Positions 1 through 5,564 of a stretch of DNA of 15,141 bases are shown here, piece after piece. This DNA comes from Candidatus Omnitrophota bacterium (lineage in GTDB: Bacteria > Omnitrophota > Gorgyraeia > Gygaellales > Profunditerraquicolaceae): the NCBI GenBank assembly GCA_030691865.1, contig JAUYDL010000075.1, forward strand, positions 1 through 15,141, in the 5' to 3' direction. The notes under the pieces are model-generated. The model was not told where the DNA came from and did no database searches. It saw only the letters and a program-made list of their open reading frames with translations. Positions within the stretch are counted from its first letter, which is position 1. Every line of letters begins with the position of its first letter. The translations under genes were made by a program, and so were the position numbers.

Positions 1-243
1 TTTTTACCTAATCAAGCAATAATCTTGGATCCCTGTAATTCTGTGCATACTTTTTTTATGTGTTTTGCCATAGATATACTTTTTGTAGATAAGGATTATA
101 GGATCGTTAAGACTCTCCCGAAGCTTAAGCCTAACAGAATAACGCGTATATATTGGCAAGCAATTAGAGTTATTGAATTGCCTGCTGGAAGGTTAAGCCT
201 CACTAATACCCAAGCTAAAGACCAACTCCAACTCTTAGATTAA
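1..243 (+). CDS. DUF192 family protein, 5' truncated by window edge
   Basis: The frame is open from base 1, so the start lies upstream; 80 residues remain before the TAA. The visible part carries the hallmark of the DUF192 family: CNSVHTFFM, then a hydrophobic strand (AIDILFVDKD), a run like LKPNRITRIYWQA, and VIELPAG followed by a closing T.T.(A/V)KDQL segment. DUF192 proteins are small beta-barrel-like domains, often exported and of unknown biochemical role; the family is about 110-150 residues, so about half is visible. An internal TTG at 25 could be read as a start, but the conserved core begins before it, so I treat the gene as partial. A terminator follows directly. I recall DUF192 genes near pilus or secretion loci in related genomes, but that is memory and not shown here. 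Confidence 0.85.
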   Translation, partial: FLPNQAIILDPCNSVHTFFMCFAIDILFVDKDYRIVKTLPKLKPNRITRIYWQAIRVIELPAGRLSLTNTQAKDQLQLLD

Positions 244-254
244 CTCTATTGCTG

Positions 255-277
255 AAAAAGGGTAAGCTCCCCTTTTT
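255..277 (+). terminator. Rho-independent terminator after DUF192 gene
   Basis: An 8-bp stem AAAAAGGG / CCCTTTTT around a 7-nt loop, with one further T (T6 in all), lies 12 nt after the DUF192 stop. It separates that gene from the independently promoted gene at 365. Confidence 0.7.
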
Positions 278-294
278 TATCTTAAGCTTTTTAC

Positions 295-355
295 GTCCAA
301 TCTAACTTGACAAATTCATAAAATAGCGTTATAGTTAATTGCAAATGTCCAATCT
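295..355 (+). repeat. Pair of GTCCAATCT repeats flanking a promoter
   Basis: GTCCAATCT occurs at 295-303 and again at 347-355, 52 bp apart in direct orientation, on either side of the promoter at 307-335. The second copy abuts the ribosome-binding site (GGAGG, 356-360). Placement suggests operators for the HTH protein encoded next, or binding sites at the end of a mobile element; both are inferences. Related motifs recur at 12501, 12531, 12552, 13359 and 13398. Confidence 0.5.
307..335 (+). promoter_or_regulatory. Sigma-70-type promoter for the transposase-like gene
   Basis: TTGACA (307-312), a 17-bp spacer and TATAGT (330-335). Expected transcription start is near 342, giving a short leader that includes the second GTCCAATCT copy and the GGAGG ribosome-binding site at 356-360. 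Confidence 0.65.
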
Positions 356-364
356 GGAGGATTT

Positions 365-2233
365 ATGGGAGTAATCCATAAGCTTAAGCCTGAAGTCTTA
401 AGCTTTATTATTGAGAATAAACAGAATAACCCTGCGTTAAGTTGCCGCTATTTAACCTCACTGGTTCTTGAACAGCTTCATATCAAGGTTTCGAAATCCA
501 GTATCAATGCTATTTTTAAAGAAAACAATTTAAGTATGCCTATTGGTAGAAGGCGCAAACTAAAGAAAAAGAAGTTTAATATGCCTGTTTTACCGGTCAT
601 TGAAGATATTAATAAAAAAGGGGACGGTTCTATTTTTCAGGCACTAGGCTCGGGAAAAATAGAACCGTCCCCTTTTTTACAGGATCAGGAAAAAGAAAAG
701 ATCGCCGAAGAAAAAACGGCTCAAGAGGCAGCCGAAAATAAGCGTAAGCAGGAAGAGGCGCGTAAACTTGAAGAAGAAAAAGCGGTACAAGAAGCAGAGT
801 TAAAGGCTGAGAAAGAAAAATGGGCTAGACTGGCAGAAGAAGAGCAGAAATCTAAACAGCCAACAAACAGAGAAGAAGTAATCCTGCCAAAAGTTGAGCT
901 TGTTGCTCCGGAAATTTTACCGGAAGACAGGGTTTGTTCGGGAGCAATAATACTTAAAGCATTGGATTACTTAATTGGAGGTAGTAAAGAAATTAATGCG
1001 GCCATTAGCAGGGCAATCGGGGGCAGGCCCGAAGACTCTTTAAATCTTACAGAAGCATTAATATTTAAGTCTTTATTCGGCAAAGATAAGTTTTCCACGC
1101 TTGGGGATCTGATCGGTGTGCAATATTCTCAAGAGAAATTAAGCAGCTATTACGCACAGATCAAGCAGATTACCGATATAGGATTAGATACTGCTAAAAT
1201 TATTTCTAATGTTTTTACCGAGGCCAAAGGAGTAAAGGTCCATTTTATCGACGGAAGCATTATCCATTTGGATGGCCAACTACATTCGAGTTGGCCGGCT
1301 ACACGTTTTCCCTATGATTTTTCCAACACCGCTGTTGACCTGAAAAATAACTTAAATAAATATTTTCTTCAGGGCCAACCCTTAGTTTTATTTTCTCCTT
1401 CGGGTTATGATATCCTCCCCAAAGATTTTTTTAACCTTCTTTTAAATATCGGTTCAAAAGATAACTATCCGGACAGCTTAACTTTATTTGGAAATCAATT
1501 AGAAGAGCTAGATAATATACCTTTAAAGCATGAGCATAGGTATACTTTAGTTTTTGGGCTTTGGCCCTGGCAATTTACCTCCAGCCGGAAAGTAAAGAAA
1601 ATCGGGGATTTTTATTTAAAATATATTAAGGAAATAGACCGGGATTTGTATTTGGGAGAGATTGAGATTGATTTATTTCGAGCATCTTCGAATCAGAGCC
1701 TTTCCTTAAAGGGTTGCGCTGTAAAAACTGACCTTAAGGAAAAAATCCGTCTGGTTATCCTTAATAGCGACCAGCAGGCAATGGGTTTGGATGCGTTGGC
1801 CGGTATTTATTTAAGCCGCTGGCCTAATTTTGAGGAGGCGTTCCAGGATTTTAGCCGTAAAATTGAGCTTTTTACTTATGCGGGCACTGAGCAAAAGTTT
1901 TTTTCCAAGGATAGTTTTGGCATGGATACGGCAGGACTGACTATGGAATTAACGGAAATTTTTGCAAATTATATTAAAATGCTGGATGCTTACCTGCGTT
2001 GGCATTTCTTACCAGCAGAATACGCAGCAAAGGATTTTTCTTCTACCAGTGATTGTTTTTATAAGATTCCGGTAAAGCTTACTGCCAGCCAAAGTAGAGT
2101 CAGAGCCAGAACATTGGTTAGCCAGGATTATCAATTCCTAAAAGACTTAGAATATCTTAACTGCCGGATGAATGAGCGGCAGATAAGTTCAACTAAAGGT
2201 AAGATATTTTGGTTTGAAAGCGCTTTCAAATAG
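365..2233 (+). CDS. Transposase-like protein: HTH, coiled coil, DDE-like domain
   Basis: 622 residues. Residues 1-70 look like a helix-turn-helix region of the kind seen in transposases (HIKVSKSSINAIFKENNLSM, then a basic GRRRKLKKKK tail). Residues about 107-168 are a Glu/Lys/Ala-rich coiled coil. The C-terminal part (about 190-600) resembles IS4/IS1634-like DDE transposases: a first-Asp strand VHFIDGSIIHLDG (Asp296) and a late YLSRWPNFEEAF block (Tyr482, Arg485, Glu490/491) like the Y-x2-R-x3-E signature, but with one extra residue before Glu. Where a second catalytic Asp would be expected I see LVLFSPSGYD (340-349), so the triad may be incomplete. Start: ATG 365 has GGAGG four bases upstream. 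I found no clear terminal inverted repeats bounding an IS, so it may be a domesticated transposase relative acting as a DNA-binding protein. Residues 84-105 are encoded by a palindromic repeat. Confidence 0.55.
   Translation: MGVIHKLKPEVLSFIIENKQNNPALSCRYLTSLVLEQLHIKVSKSSINAIFKENNLSMPIGRRRKLKKKKFNMPVLPVIEDINKKGDGSIFQALGSGKIEPSPFLQDQEKEKIAEEKTAQEAAENKRKQEEARKLEEEKAVQEAELKAEKEKWARLAEEEQKSKQPTNREEVILPKVELVAPEILPEDRVCSGAIILKALDYLIGGSKEINAAISRAIGGRPEDSLNLTEALIFKSLFGKDKFSTLGDLIGVQYSQEKLSSYYAQIKQITDIGLDTAKIISNVFTEAKGVKVHFIDGSIIHLDGQLHSSWPATRFPYDFSNTAVDLKNNLNKYFLQGQPLVLFSPSGYDILPKDFFNLLLNIGSKDNYPDSLTLFGNQLEELDNIPLKHEHRYTLVFGLWPWQFTSSRKVKKIGDFYLKYIKEIDRDLYLGEIEIDLFRASSNQSLSLKGCAVKTDLKEKIRLVILNSDQQAMGLDALAGIYLSRWPNFEEAFQDFSRKIELFTYAGTEQKFFSKDSFGMDTAGLTMELTEIFANYIKMLDAYLRWHFLPAEYAAKDFSSTSDCFYKIPVKLTASQSRVRARTLVSQDYQFLKDLEYLNCRMNERQISSTKGKIFWFESAFK
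614..678. repeat. REP/MITE-like perfect palindrome inside a coding sequence
   Basis: Two 24-bp arms (614-637 and 655-678) are perfect reverse complements around a 17-nt spacer. The core is GGGGACGGTTCTATTTTT on the left and its complement on the right, flanked by A-runs and T-runs. It lies wholly inside the 365-2233 gene and is read through as residues about 84-105, between the basic tail of the HTH and the coiled coil. The terminal AAAAGGGGACG / CGTCCCCTTTT is shared with the palindrome at 12596-12641, indicating one dispersed family, probably moved by a REP-associated transposase encoded elsewhere. Confidence 0.8.
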
Positions 2234-2246
2234 CGAGTAATTAATA

Positions 2247-2275
2247 TTGATTGTTATGTTTTCAGGTGGTATATT
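2247..2275 (+). promoter_or_regulatory. Candidate promoter of the pilin/Tad operon
   Basis: TTGATT (2247-2252), 17-bp spacer, TATATT (2270-2275), beginning 14 bp after the stop of the transposase-like gene. It is the best sigma-70-like match ahead of the first prepilin and would give a leader of about 75 nt containing the hairpin at 2325-2344. Confidence 0.5.
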
Positions 2276-2324
2276 TAATTAGATATAGTAAAGATAGTTA
2301 ATTTAGATCTGAAAATTTAAGGAT

Positions 2325-2344
2325 CATTTTGCGTCGGCAAAATG
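2325..2344 (+). promoter_or_regulatory. 8-bp perfect hairpin at the 5' end of the first pilin
   Basis: CATTTTGC (2325-2332), loop GTCG, GCAAAATG (2337-2344). The 3' arm contains an ATG (2342) in frame with the pilin, which would be hidden in the stem; the better start is ATG 2357, just beyond it. It could act as a translation or mRNA-stability element. Its function is not demonstrable from sequence. Confidence 0.4.
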
Positions 2345-2356
2345 AGCTGTGGAAAA

Positions 2357-2569
2357 ATGACTCCAAGAATTAGAAATGGCCAGAGTACGTTGGAATATGT
2401 AATTATTTTGGCCGTTGTCGTCGGCGCGATTATTGCGGCGGGAGTGATATTTAAGCCGAATCTAACAAGTACTTATAATATGATATATCCCTCTGTTTCT
2501 AATCCGGCAGAAACTGATATTTCTAATCCGGCAGGAACCGGTACTCAAAATACAGCACGTCCTACTTAG
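2357..2569 (+). CDS. Class III signal peptide prepilin 1 (Flp-like)
   Basis: 70 residues from ATG 2357. A short basic leader (MTPRIRNG) is followed by QSTLEYVIILAVVVGAIIAA: a type IVb/class III prepilin motif with cleavage expected after Gly, the Glu at mature position 5, and a single hydrophobic helix. After KPNL the C-terminus is short and polar and contains an 8-residue tandem repeat (SNPAETDI / SNPAGTGT; DNA period 24 bp at 2498-2534). An upstream in-frame ATG at 2342 lies within a hairpin and has no well-spaced ribosome-binding site. The start at 2357 also matches the homologous start of the next gene. The helix is closest to that of the third gene (2798), so these two are the best candidates for structural pilins. 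Confidence 0.75.
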   Translation: MTPRIRNGQSTLEYVIILAVVVGAIIAAGVIFKPNLTSTYNMIYPSVSNPAETDISNPAGTGTQNTARPT

Positions 2570-2614
2570 AAAGATAGATGAATTGTGATCAGAATTAAAA
2601 TGGAGCATGGAAAA

Positions 2615-2779
2615 ATGACTCTAAGAATTAGAAACGGGCAGAGCTTCATAGAGTACACGATGTTAATTATGATCGTTAGCGCAGCGTTAATAGCGATGAC
2701 TACTTATATCATGCGTTCAATGAACGCGCGCCTTAAACAGGAGCAGGGGGAATTAAATTATTATAGCGCAGAAAGATAA
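2615..2779 (+). CDS. Class III signal peptide prepilin 2
   Basis: 54 residues. The leader MTLRIRNG and the DNA around it are nearly identical to prepilin 1. The helix differs (QSFIEYTMLIMIVSAALIAM), and the tail begins YIMRSMNARLKQ, resembling the YxxRxxQGK tails of later genes with the QG motif altered to NA. ATG 2615 has GGAG nine bases upstream; in-frame GTG 2585 and ATG 2600 are less well supported. Probably a minor pilin exported by the Sec pathway and cleaved by a prepilin peptidase not in this window. Confidence 0.7.
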   Translation: MTLRIRNGQSFIEYTMLIMIVSAALIAMTTYIMRSMNARLKQEQGELNYYSAER

Positions 2780-2797
2780 TATCATAAGGAGGAAGAG

Positions 2798-2965
2798 ATG
2801 AAAAAGTTTAGGAAAGGACAAAGCACGTTGGAATATGTGATTATCTTGGCGGCTGTCATCGGAGCAATTATTGCAGTGGCGGTGCTGATTAAGGGTAACT
2901 TAAACACATCCTATACTACGTTAGGTACTAAGATGGAAAACAAAGTAGGCGAAGTTAATTTTTAG
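2798..2965 (+). CDS. Class III signal peptide prepilin 3, possible major pilin
   Basis: 55 residues; AAGGAGG lies at 2787-2793, five bases before ATG 2798. MKKFRKG is the leader, then QSTLEYVIILAAVIGAIIAV, a textbook Flp-type helix with Glu at mature +5 and Tyr at +6. The tail is very short (KGNLNTSYTTLG...). With its ideal ribosome-binding site, small size and canonical motif it is my best candidate for the main fibre subunit, together with prepilin 1. A GC-rich multi-branched RNA structure follows directly. Confidence 0.8.
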   Translation: MKKFRKGQSTLEYVIILAAVIGAIIAVAVLIKGNLNTSYTTLGTKMENKVGEVNF

Positions 2966-3054
2966 ACACCCCGCGCTTATGGCGCCCGACCCTATTGGAA
3001 TGGGTCGGCATCCGCTTCGTGGCGGAGAATTGCGCGGGTGTGCCTTTGTAGGCA
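2966..3054 (+). other. Multi-branched RNA structure between pilin genes
   Basis: Immediately after the stop of prepilin 3, a 10-bp stem with one bulged C (2966-2976 with 3032-3041) encloses two hairpins: CCGACCC/GGGTCGG (2986-2992 with 3002-3008) and TCCGC/GCGGA (3011-3015 with 3022-3026, loop TTCGTG). A small hairpin TGCCT-TTGT-AGGCA (3041-3054) competes for one base and abuts the next ribosome-binding site (AGGAGGTGA, 3055-3063). No T-run follows, so it is not a classical terminator. It is far richer in G+C than its surroundings. Likely roles are 3' protection of pilin mRNA or differential expression inside the operon; this is inference. Confidence 0.6.
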
Positions 3055-3067
3055 AGGAGGTGAAAGA

Positions 3068-3406
3068 ATGTTAAGGCGATTAAGAAAAGGGCAGAGCACA
3101 GCAGAATACGCGATTGTGATTGGTTTGGTTATCGCCGCGGCGGTAGGGATGCAGATTTATGTTAAACGGAGCATTCAGGGTAAGATTAAGGATGCGACGA
3201 GTATTACGAACGATGCAGGAGGAGGAGTAACGATAGGAAACACCGTCCAGTATGAACCAGATTATGCGACTACGGAAAATATGGAATCAAAAAGAGATGC
3301 TAAAGAAAGAGCAACGACTGTTGCAGGGGGAGGCTTAACCAGGGTGATTGATGGAGAAGATGTTAGTATTAGAACGGGTACGACCAGAATTTCAGCAGTA
3401 CAGTAG
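3068..3406 (+). CDS. Class III signal peptide prepilin 4
   Basis: 112 residues. Leader MLRRLRKG, then QSTAEYAIVIGLVIAAAVGM with Glu at mature +5. Directly after the helix comes YVKRSIQGKIKDATS, the YxxRxxQG(K/R) signature shared by prepilins 5, 6, 7 and 9. The tail is Thr/Gly-rich and polar. A GTG at 3038 would extend the frame, but the strong AGGAGGTGA site (3055-3063) lies inside that extension and is correctly spaced for ATG 3068. Likely a minor pilin or assembly-initiating pseudopilin. Confidence 0.75.
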   Translation: MLRRLRKGQSTAEYAIVIGLVIAAAVGMQIYVKRSIQGKIKDATSITNDAGGGVTIGNTVQYEPDYATTENMESKRDAKERATTVAGGGLTRVIDGEDVSIRTGTTRISAVQ

Positions 3407-3460
3407 AAGAATAGATTTTACTATAGTTTGATGGAGCTTTCTTTAAAGTAGGAGGTAAAT

Positions 3461-3769
3461 ATGTTGCGTGCAAGAACAAAAGGGCAAACTACCCTTGAGG
3501 TTGTTATTTTGATTGGTTTTGTGGTAGCGGCATTAATTGCTATGGGTGTGTATATGAAAAGGGGAATTCAAGGCAGGCTCAGAGACTCAACAGATCAGGT
3601 TGGCGAGCAATATTCTGCGCGACATACCAGTTCAGAATATGTTACCACAACTGGTATGACCCAAATGGAAAACATAACGAAAGGCGGCGCAATTGAAACA
3701 GTAATCAGTAGAAATATTCAGAAAAAGGCCGGATCTGAAACGATAGCTGATTTTGATCAGGAAAAATAA
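3461..3769 (+). CDS. Class III signal peptide prepilin 5
   Basis: 102 residues; AGGAGG lies seven bases upstream of ATG 3461. Leader MLRARTKG, then QTTLEVVILIGFVVAALIAM. Glu +5 is kept, but the usual Tyr/Phe at +6 is Val. The tail opens with YMKRGIQGRLRDSTDQ and contains EQYS, matching the QG(K/R)...QY signature of its neighbours. It ends directly against the next start (TAAATG). Probably a minor pilin. Confidence 0.75.
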   Translation: MLRARTKGQTTLEVVILIGFVVAALIAMGVYMKRGIQGRLRDSTDQVGEQYSARHTSSEYVTTTGMTQMENITKGGAIETVISRNIQKKAGSETIADFDQEK

Positions 3770-4396
3770 ATGAGACGAGGGCAAACGACCCTAGAGTATA
3801 TTTTATTAATTGGAATAGTGGCTGCCGGAATTATTGCGGTTATCATTTATGTCAGCCGCGGCCACCAGGGGAGGTTGCGCTCTCAGGCTGATCAGTTAAG
3901 CACAGGGCAATATGCGCCAGGCAATACCACGATCAACAACAGCGAGAGCAAAAATTTAGCTTCTATAGCTAACACCGGAAGTTCAACAACAGTTATTTAT
4001 GGGAATATGAATGAACCAAACACAGAGTTAGAAGCTATACTTGCTGCAATAGTTTCCAAGTGGGCACTTATATATGAGCTTAGACAAAATTGGGAAACGT
4101 TTGTGGTTCCCGAAGCTATTGCAGGGGCTGTATATGTTAGAGCAAACGGCTTACCTTGGATACCTCCAGAGAATTGTAGTACGGTGGGAGGTGACCCAGT
4201 TAATTGCCTGACGGGGACAAAAGATAATCTAACTACGGCAGAGACTGAATTGGGTGTTTTATTTGCAGCGGCTAATACTGCGCAAGCAGCTTGGCCTGAG
4301 CGGACTAAAGATCAGACTAGCAGTAAGAGTTCTAGTAGCGAAACGGGTAAAGAAGAAATTCATAAGCAAATAGATGAAACTTTGGGTGATTTATGA
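3770..4396 (+). CDS. Class III signal peptide prepilin 6 with enlarged C-terminal domain
   Basis: 208 residues, about twice the size of its neighbours. Very short leader MRRG, then QTTLEYILLIGIVAAGIIAV. YVSRGHQGRLRS and GQYAPG repeat the family signature. From about residue 82 there is an added domain: a helical stretch (ELEAILAAIVSKWALIYELR), two cysteines (NCSTVGGDPVNC) that could form a disulfide, and a Ser/Thr/Lys-rich end. It begins on the base after the previous stop and its own TGA overlaps the next ATG, implying translational coupling. An enlarged pseudopilin of this kind could sit at the fibre tip; that is inference. Confidence 0.7.
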   Translation: MRRGQTTLEYILLIGIVAAGIIAVIIYVSRGHQGRLRSQADQLSTGQYAPGNTTINNSESKNLASIANTGSSTTVIYGNMNEPNTELEAILAAIVSKWALIYELRQNWETFVVPEAIAGAVYVRANGLPWIPPENCSTVGGDPVNCLTGTKDNLTTAETELGVLFAAANTAQAAWPERTKDQTSSKSSSSETGKEEIHKQIDETLGDL

Positions 4397-4698
4397 GAAG
4401 GGCATTTTTTCGCAGAGGACAGAATTTAGTTGACTTAGCGCTGATTATTGGCGTGGTGGGACTGGTGTTTGTTGGCATGAATACTTATATTCAGCGTAGC
4501 GTACAGGGTAAGGTAAAAGACCTGACGGATTATATCATATCTGATAAGCAGTCAACAGCAATAGATGCGGTAGGTCGTCAATCTGAGCTTACTTTAGACA
4601 CAACGATGAAATCAGATGAGTTTAAGGGCGGCGGGAGAAGGTTAACCGGAAGCGAAGATTCAATCTCTACTTATATTACTGGCAGCACTCTTCCTTAG
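4393..4698 (+). CDS. Class III signal peptide prepilin 7 with Asp in place of Glu5
   Basis: 101 residues. Leader MRRAFFRRG, then QNLVDLALIIGVVGLVFVGM. The residue at the Glu +5 position is Asp, unlike the other genes of the array. The tail YIQRSVQGKVKDLTD carries the shared QG(K/R) motif and ends in a Thr/Ser-rich polar region. The ATG overlaps the previous stop (ATGA). In type IV pilins residue +5 helps assembly and N-methylation, so the change may mark a specialised or tip-located pseudopilin. Confidence 0.7.
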   Translation: MRRAFFRRGQNLVDLALIIGVVGLVFVGMNTYIQRSVQGKVKDLTDYIISDKQSTAIDAVGRQSELTLDTTMKSDEFKGGGRRLTGSEDSISTYITGSTLP

Positions 4699-4710
4699 GA
4701 GATGAGGAAA

Positions 4711-5325
4711 ATGTTAAGTAACCGGAAAGCCCAGGCAGTCCTGGAATTAGCTATTTTGGGCTCGTTAATTATCATGGCCTTTTCTATCGTAATTAGTTAT
4801 AGTGAAAGATATAATCGCGAACAGTCTTACATGCAGCAGACATTTCGCGCCACTTTAAAGAGAGCAAAAGAGATTAATAATTCTGCTCGTTGGACGACAA
4901 CGGATTTTCGTAGGATGCCCAATGTAACCAACCCTATGGAAATAGGTGAGTTGCAACAATTCGGCAGTGGAAACTCTGTCTTTTGGTCAGATGGCAAATT
5001 AACAGAAGCAGACCAGCCCAAAGCATATTTTGAGCTTAATAGAATTAATGAAGTTGAGATTCCTATTCGTGCTGGCTTGTATAATGTAACAGCAGTAAGT
5101 AATTCCAATTATACTAGTAATCTAAACTCTACTACTGATTTTGATAAAACAGAGAATCCTAATATTACTACGCATAAGAAGCACAATGCTACGGATAATA
5201 TAGTTGGTAGCGCTGATGTTGATGGCACGACTGTTTCTCTCAACAGTAGTTTATTCGGCGATAATCAACAGGGGGGTACATATACCGGTGGCGGCTTGAA
5301 GAATCGGAATAGGGAGATGCGATGA
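4711..5325 (+). CDS. Prepilin-like/TadE-like protein 8
   Basis: 204 residues from ATG 4711. ATG 4702 is also in frame, but AGGAG (4697-4701) touches it directly, whereas it is nine bases from 4711. Leader MLSNRKA, then QAVLELAILGSLIIMAFSIV: Ala replaces Gly at the cleavage position and Leu replaces Tyr at +6, closer to TadE-type pseudopilins. The mature region YSERYNREQSYMQQTFR is followed by a predicted helical and then an Asn/Thr/Gly-rich exported domain ending in GGTYTGGGLKNRNREMR. It lacks the QG(K/R) motif. Its stop overlaps the next ATG. TadE-like is a family-level inference. Confidence 0.65.
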   Translation: MLSNRKAQAVLELAILGSLIIMAFSIVISYSERYNREQSYMQQTFRATLKRAKEINNSARWTTTDFRRMPNVTNPMEIGELQQFGSGNSVFWSDGKLTEADQPKAYFELNRINEVEIPIRAGLYNVTAVSNSNYTSNLNSTTDFDKTENPNITTHKKHNATDNIVGSADVDGTTVSLNSSLFGDNQQGGTYTGGGLKNRNREMR

Positions 5326-5552
5326 TCAAGAAAGGGCAATCAACGCTGGAATTTGCGCTAATTTTTATTATTGTCGCCGCCTTAATTTTGGGGCTGTTAT
5401 TTTTATGGGAATGGTCAAAAAACAATATAGGTGGTCGTCAAGTAGCATTTGAAGGAGACCGGGTAAGGGCAGGAACAAAAACTTCTCCGGGTCAACCACC
5501 TATATCTTTTTATGCCGGCTCCCCCGGGGAGCCCAGATATCTTAGCAGATAG
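5322..5552 (+). CDS. Small TadE-like/class III signal peptide prepilin
   Basis: 76 residues. Leader MIKKG, then QSTLEFALIFIIVAALILGL, with Glu +5 and Phe +6 as in TadE-like pseudopilins. A short tail rich in Gly, Pro and Arg follows (WEWSKNNIGGRQVAFEGDR). ATGA overlap with the previous gene and the adjacent next ribosome-binding site show tight coupling. Likely a pseudopilin working with the TadG-like protein that follows. Confidence 0.7.
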   Translation: MIKKGQSTLEFALIFIIVAALILGLLFLWEWSKNNIGGRQVAFEGDRVRAGTKTSPGQPPISFYAGSPGEPRYLSR

Positions 5553-5564
5553 GAGGAAATAATT

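Noticed and set aside
2966..3054. tRNA or integron attC site suggested by the cloverleaf-like fold
   Set aside because: No anticodon arm, T-loop or CCA end in the right geometry, and no attC core sites or integrase nearby; kept only as an unassigned structure.
3038..3067. GTG start extending prepilin 4 by ten residues
   Set aside because: The extension reads CLCRQGGER and contains the ribosome-binding site itself; ATG 3068 has correct spacing and a typical basic leader.
4702..4710. ATG 4702 as start of the TadE-like gene
   Set aside because: AGGAG directly touches this ATG, leaving no spacing; ATG 4711 is properly spaced.
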